The notes under the pieces are model-generated. The model was not told the DNA's origin. It worked only from the letters and a program-made list of their open reading frames with translations, and did not search any database. This document shows positions 36,182-45,700 of a stretch of 64,000 bases of DNA, one piece after another. The DNA is from JANQGG01 sp964642175 (lineage in GTDB: Bacteria > Bacteroidota > Chlorobiia > Chlorobiales > Chloroherpetonaceae), in assembly GCA_964642175.1 (NCBI GenBank), contig CAZXOK010000010.1, positions 11,180-75,179 of the forward strand. Reading direction: 5' to 3'. Position 1 is the stretch's first letter. Every line of letters begins with the position of its first letter. The translations under genes and the position numbers were made by a program.

Positions 36182-37129
36182 ATGTCTCAGGAAAATCATC
36201 AGGTTCAAAACGTGATTATACTAGGTTCTGGACCTGCTGGTCTGACTGCTGCTATTTACGCCAGCAGGGCTAATTTAAAGCCGCTTTTGATAGATGGTGT
36301 TCAGCCGGGTGGTCAATTAATGATAACCATGGATGTTGAAAATTATCCGGGTTTTCCGCATAGTGTTATGGGACCTGCGTTAATGGATAGTTTCCGTAAC
36401 CAGGCCAGCAAGTTTGGTACAGAATTTATCTACGGCCAGGCAACAGATGTGGATTTCAGTCAAAGGCCTTTCAGGGTAAAAGTTGATGAGAAAAAAGAGC
36501 TTAAAGCAAAAACGGTAATCATTGCTACAGGCGCGAAAGCAAATTTATTAGGGCTTGAATCTGAAAGTAAGTATATGGGGTTTGGCGTATCGGCTTGCGC
36601 CACCTGTGATGGCTTTTTCTTTCAGAATAAAAAAGTAATGGTTGTTGGCGGTGGAGACAGTGCATTGGAAGAAGCGATATTTCTAACAAAATTTGCTTCA
36701 AGTGTCACGATCATACACAGGCGTGAAGAATTCAGGGCTTCGAAAATTATTATTGACAGAGCGAAAGCCAATGCTAAAATTGATTATATTCTCAACAGCA
36801 CAGTCGAAGAGTTCCTTGGTGATGGCCAAAAGCTCACTGGTGTTAGGCTTGCAAATAAAATAAATGGCAAAGTATCTGAAGCGCTTTGCGACGGCGTTTT
36901 TATCGCTATTGGACATTCACCAAATACATCGGTTTTTAAAGATCAGATAAATATGGACGCTTCGGGTTATATTCTTACAGAGAGTGGTACAACTCAAACT
37001 TCAGTACCGGGTGTTTTTGCTTGTGGTGATGTCCAGGATAGTTCTTATCGTCAGGCTGTTACAGCAGCGGGAACCGGATGTATGTCGGCTATAGATGCGG
37101 AGAGATTTTTACAGGAAACGGATTCTTAA
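36182..37129 (+). CDS. trxB: Thioredoxin reductase
   Basis: 315 residues from the ATG at 36182; a TTG two codons earlier (36176) is also in frame but less likely. FAD motif 'ILGSGPAGLTAAIYASRANL', redox motif 'ACATCDGFFF', NADPH motif 'VVGGGDSALEEAIFL' and C-terminal FAD motif 'GVFACGDVQDSSYRQ' are all intact. It reduces thioredoxin with NADPH and pairs with the trxA gene upstream. Confidence 0.97.
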   Translation: MSQENHQVQNVIILGSGPAGLTAAIYASRANLKPLLIDGVQPGGQLMITMDVENYPGFPHSVMGPALMDSFRNQASKFGTEFIYGQATDVDFSQRPFRVKVDEKKELKAKTVIIATGAKANLLGLESESKYMGFGVSACATCDGFFFQNKKVMVVGGGDSALEEAIFLTKFASSVTIIHRREEFRASKIIIDRAKANAKIDYILNSTVEEFLGDGQKLTGVRLANKINGKVSEALCDGVFIAIGHSPNTSVFKDQINMDASGYILTESGTTQTSVPGVFACGDVQDSSYRQAVTAAGTGCMSAIDAERFLQETDS

Positions 37130-37290
37130 ATTCGGCTGGAATCCGGACTTAAAGTTTAAATAAATTTAATTTAGACCAGAAGCCTTGTTTTTTTTATAAA
37201 GCAATAGCTATATTTGGGCGGGAATTGTATTATTATTCATGCTGCTCCATAAGCTTTATGATTACCTAAACCATAGAAACCCAGCATATT

Positions 37291-39672
37291 TTGAGACAAG
37301 ATTACAACTTAACTCTGTTTAAGATCATAAAAACACTCAGAGGTATCTTAGTTGCAACACTTTTTGTGAGTGTTGGACTGCTTTCAACTGCGCATTCCCA
37401 GGCTCTATCGGGTTCTTTATCATCTGATGCTGTTAGGAGTTCTGAGTTTTTAGATGACCTTTTAGCTAAAGAACGCTATTTGGATTATCTCTCTACTAAT
37501 TTATCCGTCATGAGTTCTGGAATAGGCGAAGAGGAATTTTCAGAGATTTACAGGCAGTATGTTTCCCAACAAGGGAGTCCCAAGAAAATATCAATTAACG
37601 ACTTTGGTTACGTTGGCGGACCGGAAGGTCGGATCTATAGTTTTCCGAGTCAGGTCGATTATGAGCGTTTTGTTCAGTACCTACATTACTTTAATACCCA
37701 CCAAAGGCTTACAGCCTATAAAAAAGCAATAATAAAAAATGCTGCCCCTTCTGTTTCGAACAGACTGTTTGAGCAAGAGCTGGTAAGTGCGGTAAGAAGT
37801 TTTAATATCGGTGATTATCAGACTGCAAGGCTTCAGTTCAGAGATATCCACGACACATATTCAGAGCTTAGAAAAGGAAATCTTGATGAAGTCCTTTACT
37901 ATCACGCTGAATCATCATTTGGAATGCGATTTTACTCTGAAGCTTTGGAGGTCTACAACCAGCTGATAAAAACATATCCCCAGTCATCAAAATCACCTGC
38001 AGCTGCTCACAAGATCATTTTTATCCATTATGTAAATTCAGACTTTAATAAAGTAGTTTCTGCCTACAATCGTTTTCAGTCAACGCTGAGCATGGATAGC
38101 CAGGCTTTGGATAAGACGCTTACGGTTCTGGCAACTATTGAGTATGAGAATAAAAATTACAAAAAAGCCATTCAGTATTTAGACGGCCTTTCTAAACGTG
38201 GTCGTGAAGATCAGATGACTCAGTTCCTGCTTGGTACCATCTACCTGAATTTGAATGATAATGCCAATGCAGAGACGCAGTTTAAAAAAGTGGTTGATCA
38301 AACAGTATGGCCCTGGACCGAGAAAATATATACCTACCTTAAAAATAGTGCTTACCTTCAACTCGGTTACCTTAATTACCGAAATGGTAAGGCAAAGATG
38401 AAAGAAGCCCGTGACTTGTATGAGCAGGGATTTGAGAAAAAGTCTACATTTGAAAGAAGATTCGCACTGAATTATTACATACAAGCTGAAAATTATTTCA
38501 GGAAGATATCCAAGGGGTATCCCGAGTTTGAAGTGGCTCAGTTAGCCAAAATTTGGGCTGAGTTTAAGAAGAGTAATTTTGATGATAGTAAAGATGAAAT
38601 TGATGACTTTGTTAAGCGTTTTAAATCATCTGATATCATTTACCAGGGGTTGTATCTATCAGGACATATTTCACAAGTAGAAGATCCAACCGATCCGAAA
38701 GTGTCTTTAAAAGACTTTTACTATGTGTTCAATGGTATGGCTACCAACGAGTATGTCAAGAAGTTTTATGTTCAAAAGCGTACTTTGGATCAACAGCGGA
38801 GAAATGTACTGAATGTAATCAATTCTACATCTTCACCGATTGAAAAATCAGCTGCACAAGAGTTGATCGTTACATTAAATAAAGCGTTGGAATTGGTTAA
38901 TATCGATCGAAACAGCTTTGTGGCATCTGATACCAGTTTATTCACCGCACAGCAATATAATGAGTTATCAGCCTTTATGCCTGTAATGCAAGAGGCAAAG
39001 TCAAAAATGGCAAAATCAGGCTATCTGAATTTGGCATCATTCGCCCAAAGAGGCTACTCGGCCTATAAAAAATTAGTTGAGTTGTCTTTGCAGCCGATTA
39101 CTGATGAGATCAGATTATTTGTTGAGCATTCAAGTATTTTTTATAGTAATGAAGTTCAGGATTTTAATGATTATATCAATCACTACCTGGTGAGTTTAAC
39201 AAATAACGAAAACCAGTCTTTAAGCCAGATCCAAAAACTGGGCAGTTTTAAAAGTAACTCACTTCATCAGAAAGCATTGGTAGGTTACCTGAAAAACAAC
39301 GCCGAGATTATTAGAAACCGAAGCAGTTTAATTAAGACTTTGCTTGCTGAAAGCCAGTTTTATGCATCTAATAATATTGATTTTGCCGGTGAAACGGCTC
39401 AGTATGCATTTAGTGGGTTGCTTTATGATCAGATAAAAGACAAGAGAAAACTAATAGATCATTATCGCAAGACGGTCAATATCTTTAAAAATGCGGCAAG
39501 AAATAAAGTTGAGCAGATGGAATTCTATTTAAGAGAGCTGGACCGTGAGGATGTTGAAGAAGTAAAAATCGAGAATGTTGATGCAATGCAACAACAATTT
39601 GAGAGTATTATCGGAGATTTTCGCAAAGCCTTTTTTGAAGGTACTGATCACTTGTTGATCAAGAAACAATAA
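37291..39672 (+). CDS. Exported TPR-repeat protein, first gene of the ExbB/ExbD cluster
   Basis: 793 residues. The start is TTG at 37291; an in-frame stop lies 24 bases upstream and no ATG is available before the signal peptide ('GILVATLFVSVGLLSTAHSQ'). The mature protein is helical. TPR-like units are clear from ~residue 165 to 400 (for example 'YYHAESSFGMRFYSEALEVYNQLIKTYP'), and coiled-coil-like helices follow. No enzyme motif. Its neighbours are a TolQ/ExbB channel and ExbD genes, so it probably acts in the periplasm or at the outer membrane with them. It is a member of the TPR class and not a named family that I recognise. Confidence 0.8.
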   Translation: MRQDYNLTLFKIIKTLRGILVATLFVSVGLLSTAHSQALSGSLSSDAVRSSEFLDDLLAKERYLDYLSTNLSVMSSGIGEEEFSEIYRQYVSQQGSPKKISINDFGYVGGPEGRIYSFPSQVDYERFVQYLHYFNTHQRLTAYKKAIIKNAAPSVSNRLFEQELVSAVRSFNIGDYQTARLQFRDIHDTYSELRKGNLDEVLYYHAESSFGMRFYSEALEVYNQLIKTYPQSSKSPAAAHKIIFIHYVNSDFNKVVSAYNRFQSTLSMDSQALDKTLTVLATIEYENKNYKKAIQYLDGLSKRGREDQMTQFLLGTIYLNLNDNANAETQFKKVVDQTVWPWTEKIYTYLKNSAYLQLGYLNYRNGKAKMKEARDLYEQGFEKKSTFERRFALNYYIQAENYFRKISKGYPEFEVAQLAKIWAEFKKSNFDDSKDEIDDFVKRFKSSDIIYQGLYLSGHISQVEDPTDPKVSLKDFYYVFNGMATNEYVKKFYVQKRTLDQQRRNVLNVINSTSSPIEKSAAQELIVTLNKALELVNIDRNSFVASDTSLFTAQQYNELSAFMPVMQEAKSKMAKSGYLNLASFAQRGYSAYKKLVELSLQPITDEIRLFVEHSSIFYSNEVQDFNDYINHYLVSLTNNENQSLSQIQKLGSFKSNSLHQKALVGYLKNNAEIIRNRSSLIKTLLAESQFYASNNIDFAGETAQYAFSGLLYDQIKDKRKLIDHYRKTVNIFKNAARNKVEQMEFYLRELDREDVEEVKIENVDAMQQQFESIIGDFRKAFFEGTDHLLIKKQ

Positions 39673-39713
39673 ATTTTATTTTATTTTATTATTAATTCAA
39701 TTTTGGAGGATAT

Positions 39714-40493
39714 ATGGCAAAGAAAAACAAATTATTTCTGTGGATTCTCATTTTTATGGGGCAAGCTGTAGGGTATGGTTTTTATGTGTTTACGGGTACC
39801 CAGCCACACGGAACCGTATTAGGGAACCTTCATGAAGGTGGTGTTTTGGTGGGTGTGCTTGTAGGTACAATTTTAATCCTTTCTACAGTAGTGCTTGAGC
39901 GTTCTCTGGCTTATAAAAGAGCAGATGGTAAAGGAAATCTTGATCAGTTATTGAAAGCTGTGAAGCAGGATATTGAAAGAGGTGCCATTAATGAAGCTTT
40001 GCAAAAATGTGAGCGTCATGCCAGTTCTGTGGCTTCATGTATTATGAGTGGCCTTGAGCGTTTCAGATCACTGGATGAAGTTGAACCTCGTTTCAATGCA
40101 AAAATTTCTGAAGTACAGAAAGCTATTGATGAAGCAGCTAATTTTGAATCCGCTCAATACGAAACCAATCTTACGCCAATTAAAACAATTGCAACAATTG
40201 CTACTTTGATCGGTTTGCTTGGTACGACACTTGGAATGATTAAAGCGTTTGCTGCTCTTGCTGAATCAGGTGGTGCCGCTGATGCTTCAAAGCTTTCAGC
40301 TGCGATTTCTGAAGCGCTGTTCAATACAGCCTTTGGTTTAACAGGCGCTATTTTAGGTACAATTGCATTTAACTACTTTAAAGCACGCATAGATGAATTT
40401 ACTTATTTCATCGATGAAGCCGCATTTGAAGTTATTCAAACTTTGACCATTTCTCGACGCAATTTGATTTCCGAGAGAGAGCGCATGCAGTAA
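39714..40493 (+). CDS. MotA/TolQ/ExbB-type proton channel
   Basis: 259 residues. Hydrophobic segments near residues 8-25 and 42-60, then a cytoplasmic loop ('LEKCERHASSVASCIMSGLERF'-like), then the conserved pair of helices with 'IATIATLIGLLGTTLGMIKAF' and 'ALFNTAFGLTGAILGTIAF'. These are the TolQ/ExbB/MotA proton-channel signatures. There is one more N-terminal helix than in classic ExbB. The start is supported by GGAGG at 39704-39708. It is followed by two ExbD genes, as a proton channel needs. Confidence 0.92.
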   Translation: MAKKNKLFLWILIFMGQAVGYGFYVFTGTQPHGTVLGNLHEGGVLVGVLVGTILILSTVVLERSLAYKRADGKGNLDQLLKAVKQDIERGAINEALQKCERHASSVASCIMSGLERFRSLDEVEPRFNAKISEVQKAIDEAANFESAQYETNLTPIKTIATIATLIGLLGTTLGMIKAFAALAESGGAADASKLSAAISEALFNTAFGLTGAILGTIAFNYFKARIDEFTYFIDEAAFEVIQTLTISRRNLISERERMQ

Positions 40494-40561
40494 TCTCTTT
40501 GATTGAATCAAAAATTGAACAAGAGAATCGTTGGTATTCAGGAACGCTAAAATAACATCTT

Positions 40562-41056
40562 ATGAATTTTTTTGCTTTTTTTCTTCATGGTGGTGATGAT
40601 CATGTCGATTTGGCTCCGTTGGTTGACATTGCTTTTTTGTTATTGACATTTTTTATGATGACAACAACATTTAAGACATCGGATGAGGTGGCTTTAAAGT
40701 TGCCTGCTTCAACTTCTGAAGAAAAAGAACCTACAACCAGATATATGACTGTTACTATAGGTGATAGCTTGTCTGGTACTCCTATTGTTTTTAATGCAGA
40801 TTTGCAGCATGTAAGACAGAAAGCTTTGGCTGTTATTGGTGTCTCTGAGACAGAAGCATTAAGAACAACTGGTTTTGAGGTAAAAAAAGATCAGTTGTAT
40901 GGTATTCTTAATGTTGCCAGGCAAGTTGAACCCAGCCAGAAAATCGTGTTGAAATGTGATAAACATGCAAAATTTGGTATGGTTCAGGAAGTGATGGTGA
41001 TTATGAAGAAGGTCAATTTCAAAGATGTGCAATTAATGACGGAACTGGAGAATTAG
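40562..41056 (+). CDS. ExbD/TolR-family protein 1
   Basis: 164 residues. A short N-terminus leads to the single helix 'VDLAPLVDIAFLLLTFFMMTT' whose Asp is the proton-path residue of ExbD/TolR. The rest is a periplasmic domain. A second, longer ExbD follows 46 bases downstream. Confidence 0.92.
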   Translation: MNFFAFFLHGGDDHVDLAPLVDIAFLLLTFFMMTTTFKTSDEVALKLPASTSEEKEPTTRYMTVTIGDSLSGTPIVFNADLQHVRQKALAVIGVSETEALRTTGFEVKKDQLYGILNVARQVEPSQKIVLKCDKHAKFGMVQEVMVIMKKVNFKDVQLMTELEN

Positions 41057-41101
41057 CTTCCAGAATGTCTAATTCTTAAATAATGATCAAAAAGATATAA
41101 T

Positions 41102-41668
41102 ATGAGTCTTTTAGAAAGATCACGCGGTGCTAAAGAGCAGATGAGAATGGGTAAAACCAATGCTCAGGCACGCAAAACCAAAAAATTCAAAGAAAAATCA
41201 GACGAGGTTGCAAATATCGATTTGGCACCACTTGTTGATATTGCTTTTCTTCTGCTTACATTCTTTATGATGACCACTACATTTGCCAAGCCGAATGTTA
41301 TGGAAATGGGGCTACCTGAAGAATCAAAAGGTGGTAAAGCGGTTGAAATCAAACCTGAAAATGTACTAACTATCAGAATCAGTAAAACCGGGCAGGCGTA
41401 TTTGAATCAGGGTCTCGATAAGCCTCAACAGTTGCAGTTTGATAAGATAAAAGATGAAATATCAAAGTTTGTTAAGTCAAATCCTTATATCATCACAACG
41501 ATTAAGGTTGATAAAGATGCACAATATGTAAATATGGTAGATATTGTTGATGAGGTCTACAATGCAGGTGTAAGAAAATTTGCATTGGCAGATATGAATG
41601 AAAAAGAGAAGAAAGAAATAGATGAGATTGAAAACCCTGGTGCTGTCCAATCTGAGGAAACAAATTAA
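41102..41668 (+). CDS. ExbD/TolR-family protein 2
   Basis: 188 residues. A basic ~35-residue cytoplasmic N-terminus precedes the same membrane motif 'IDLAPLVDIAFLLLTFFMMT' with the conserved Asp, then a periplasmic domain ('VLTIRISKTGQAYLN', 'TTIKVDKDAQYVNMVDIVDEV') of the ExbD class. It differs from the first copy, so the two likely form distinct parts of the ExbB-ExbD-ExbD complex rather than being a recent duplication. Confidence 0.92.
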   Translation: MSLLERSRGAKEQMRMGKTNAQARKTKKFKEKSDEVANIDLAPLVDIAFLLLTFFMMTTTFAKPNVMEMGLPEESKGGKAVEIKPENVLTIRISKTGQAYLNQGLDKPQQLQFDKIKDEISKFVKSNPYIITTIKVDKDAQYVNMVDIVDEVYNAGVRKFALADMNEKEKKEIDEIENPGAVQSEETN

Positions 41669-41682
41669 GGAGCTAAAGTAAT

Positions 41683-42708
41683 ATGAAAACACGTTCAATG
41701 GGTTTATCTTCCTCGTCAGAAACTTTCTGGTGGGCACAAAAACCTTTAGCATATCAGATAAGAATTGACTACCAAAAGCGAACATTAATTTCATTTGTTG
41801 TTGGTTTAACAATTCTTATGCTATCTATTTCTTCATATTTTATTTTACAAGCATTGGAAGATGATGTTGATGTAGCTAAAACGGTTGCGGTGAAAATAGC
41901 TCCTGATTTAATCCCGCCACCACCACCACTGGAAGAAACAACAGGTGAAACCGGTGAAGGGTCAGAAGGTGGAGGATCAGGATCCTCTGAAGGTTCTGAT
42001 ATGTCTTCAGGAGAAGCAAGAGGTGCCGTGGCCAGTGCAGTTGCTTCAGGTGTTCAGGCTGGTATTGCTGAAGCTTTGTCATCTGGAATATTTGGTGAAG
42101 GTGGAGGTATACCTACAGCTACAGAAGGAGCACTGGGAACAGGTGAAGGTATTTTAAGTAATATAGGTGCTGGCGGTGGATTAAGAGGTCTTAGCGGTAC
42201 TGGTCTTGGAACGGGCACAGCAGGTTTTGGTTCAGGTGGTGATGTTGGATTTGGTGGAACCGGTGGTGGTATCGGTGGTGGTAAAGGTATCGGCCTTGGT
42301 GGTAAAGGAAAAGGCTTGGGCGGAAGCGGCAGAAAAGGTATTGGTGTTGGCTCTCGAATGGGCAATTTGACTGTAAGAGCTGGTTTAAGAAGTATGAAAA
42401 TTGGTGGTAGCAGTGGCCGTACCCAAGATGAAATATCAAGAGTTATAAATAAGAATTCTAAAGCCATTCTTGATTGCTATAGTCAGGCAAAAGCCGTTAA
42501 TGCAGGATTAAGTGGTGGAAAAATGGTTGTTAGTTTGATTATTCGTCCTGATGGCGGTGTTGCAACAACAAGAATTGTTAGATCTACAATAAAAGATGGA
42601 AGGCTGGAGAAATGTATTCAGACAAAATTAAGGCGCTTTAGGTTTTCTGCTGTAAGTGTTCAGGAAATGCAAAAAGTAGATATTCCATACGATTTTTCAG
42701 ATCAGTAA
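41683..42708 (+). CDS. TonB-like protein with Gly-rich linker and AgmX/PglI-type C-terminal domain
   Basis: 341 residues. N-terminal basic stretch, one membrane helix ('LISFVVGLTILMLSISSYFI', ~residues 38-57), a proline patch ('PDLIPPPPPLEE'), a long Gly/Ser-rich low-complexity region (~85-235), and a C-terminal domain of ~90 residues ('KAILDCYSQAKAVNAGLSGG' ... 'VVSLIIRPDGGVATTRIVRS' ... 'LEKCIQTKLRRFRF'). The C-terminal pattern (C-Y-x, G-x-V, R-x-V/I-x-S-T, C-I, R-x-F-x-F) matches the AgmX/PglI C-terminal domain of Myxococcus gliding genes and not the standard TonB domain. The two Cys could form a disulfide. Confidence 0.85.
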   Translation: MKTRSMGLSSSSETFWWAQKPLAYQIRIDYQKRTLISFVVGLTILMLSISSYFILQALEDDVDVAKTVAVKIAPDLIPPPPPLEETTGETGEGSEGGGSGSSEGSDMSSGEARGAVASAVASGVQAGIAEALSSGIFGEGGGIPTATEGALGTGEGILSNIGAGGGLRGLSGTGLGTGTAGFGSGGDVGFGGTGGGIGGGKGIGLGGKGKGLGGSGRKGIGVGSRMGNLTVRAGLRSMKIGGSSGRTQDEISRVINKNSKAILDCYSQAKAVNAGLSGGKMVVSLIIRPDGGVATTRIVRSTIKDGRLEKCIQTKLRRFRFSAVSVQEMQKVDIPYDFSDQ

Positions 42709-42758
42709 TGGATTATTGTTTTGCTTAATTGATTAAAAAATACCCAATATACATTTGT

Positions 42759-45700
42759 ATGCTAATGAAGCGTGAACGTTTAAAATACTCTCAACTGGTG
42801 CATTGTTTTAGGTCTAAAGTCATGATTATTCTGTTGCTTATAATTACCTTCTCTCAAGGGTTATTAATGGCAAAAAACGATCAAGATTCATTAGCTCAGG
42901 ATACCTCTCAAGATATTCAAATCAGTGAGACGAGATTAACAAAGTTATCTCGACTCATTCCATCCAAACCATTAAAAGCTAATACCGGTGATCCATTAAC
43001 CGATAAGGTTTTCTCCAATTATACAATCAAACAAATTGAATTGATAATTGAAGAATACACCAAAAAAATGGATGTGTTGAAATCTGAAAAAGATGAATTT
43101 GCTGATGTTTCATTAAACGTAGGCTCTAAGTTCATAAATATATTTTCAGAAAGTGATGTTATTGATGAATTGGTAATACGCCAAGCCGACTTGTTATATG
43201 AAAAATCCGTTCAGGATTTTGATCAAAAGTATATTGAGTTTGCAAATAAGAGTCTGGAGTATTCAGAACTTCTTGATAAATATGACCGCGGTGAGATCTC
43301 TGAGAAACCAATTGAGCCCAGGGAGCCTGACTATGGCTTTGATAAGGTTGTAGAACTTTATGATCTGATAATCAATAACATGCCAGAAAGTCCTTATGTT
43401 GTTGATGCTTTATATGGTAAGGCTTTTGTATATGGTGAAAATATTCCTGATAAGAGAAATGAAGCTATTGCAATCCTACGAGAAATCACACGTAAATACC
43501 CTGATAGCAGATATAATTTAGAGTCCTATATGTTGATTGCAGAGTATCTTTTTGATGCTCCATCAAGATTTCAGCCAAGAAAAACGATTGAATCAATACC
43601 TTACTATAAAAAAGTATTGGACCTGGTTGCTCAGAAAGAAACAGATTCAAAGTACTACGATCAGGTGCTTTATAAACTCGGATGGGCTTATTTCAGAATA
43701 GGAAATATTAATTCTGAAAATTATCTGGAATCGATCGTCTATTTTACTTCTCTCTGTGATGATTTGGAGAGAGCGGAAGAGGTTTATGCAGGTCAGACCT
43801 TACCTGAATTTATTGATCCTCGATTGAAAGACGAAGCTTTAGAGTACCTGGCAATAAATTTTGTGTCGATTCAGAAAAAAATTGATGATTCTAAATCGGC
43901 TGTAGACCGGGTTGAAAATTATTTTTCTAAACTCACACCAAAGCGAACTTATGAGCCAATTGTTTATGAAAAGCTAGGTGAAGCTTATGAAGATTTATTA
44001 GAGGATCCGAATAAAATTATTAATGTCTATAAAACGCTTCTAAAGCGATATCCGGAGTATGAAAAAGCCCCATTTATTGCTCAGAAAGTTATCAGACAGT
44101 TAGATCAAGCAACCCTTGAAGAAGGAAGAACTGATCGTGACCAACTCGAAGTTCAGCTCTATGAAGAAAGAATGAGGTTGTTTTATGATTATGGTAGAAA
44201 TAGTGAATGGTATGCAAATTTAAGAAATCGTATTGAGCTTCAAAGTCGTGGTGATACCACTGCATATGCAAGCTTTGGGGTTTCCAGAGAACGCATAAAC
44301 CCAAGTATTCTTGAAGAGATAGATCAAATTTCTAAGGAAGCACTATTTCAAAATATCGTCTATGGTGTAAGCAGGGCGCAATTGCTTGATGGATCAATAG
44401 AACCACCATTAGGCATTGTTGTTAATCAAGACAATCAAAAAGCTTTGGAGCTATATGAGCAAGTTGTTACAGATGTTGACAACTATGCTAAATTCTTCTC
44501 AAGATATGATTCAACGGCTTATTATGCGCTTTTTCAAAAATCTTTCATCTTAGACACCAAATTAGATAAGAAAGAAGAAGCTTTAGATGGTTACCTGGAT
44601 ATAGCTAAAAACTTCGCATGGGATTATTATAGGAAACCCTCAATTATCAATGCCTACGTAATTGCAACTGAACAAGTCCAGCAAAAACAAATTGCGCAAT
44701 TTACCCCAGGTATTGATACAATGGCTAATTTTTCAGGACAACCGGATTCATTGACCAAAGATGAAAAAGACTATGTGTCAGTACTGGAAACTCTTGTTAG
44801 ATTATATCCACATGATTCTTTAGCTGTCCCCTCTTTACAGGTGCTTTCTACAATTTATCTGGCTAAAGGATATACAGACAGTTACAAAGAAGTTAATACA
44901 CGGTTACTTCAATATTATCCATTACAACAAATTGACCCAGGTTTGCTTGTTAGTTTATCTGACTTTGCATTATTCGAAGAAAAAGATTTTGTAAAGAGTG
45001 AACAACTTGCAAAAGCCATCTTTTATGGACCTTCAGGCACATCAGATAAAGATAAAAAGCGAAAAGAATTTGCTTACAAGAGAATTGGTGAATCTATTAC
45101 ACAACAAGCCGAATATTACAAGTCTAAAGATAATTATCTATTAGCGGCTAAACAGTATGAAAGAGCAACATTAACGGTTCCTGACTGGGATAATGCCAAT
45201 CAGGCAACGGTGCTTGCATCAGATAACTATGTTCTGGCTGGTCGAACCGAGGATGCTGTAAGAGTAAATAATTATTTAATTTCTAAAGCAGACGACAATC
45301 CTGAGTTTAAGGTTAAAGCTTATAAGGGTATTGTATTAGCATATGAAAAATCAGAAAACTACGACAGTCTGTCCAGTGCTTTAGAAACAATAGCTGATGA
45401 GTTTCCAGATTCTACAGAGCTTGCAGAAGAGAGCTTGAAGAAATCTATTAAAGCTAGTATGCGCAGTGAGAACTGGAATAATGCTATAAGAGTCACTGAT
45501 AAATACTTAGATCGTTTTCCGGATTCTAAAGAAGCACCTGATATCGCATTTAATAAAATTGATCTGAATACAAAACTAGGCAATGATGAAGGTGTATTCG
45601 ATTCTTATGGCGAGTTTGCAGATCGATATGTTGATAAGCCCCTCAGTGTGAAAGCATACTTCAGGCGTGGTGAGTATCTGGAACGCAAGTCAAAGATTGA

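Noticed and set aside
42054..42467. Pro-rich 137-codon leftward frame
   Set aside because: Antisense of the Gly-rich linker of the TonB-like gene; Gly codons read as Pro on the other strand.
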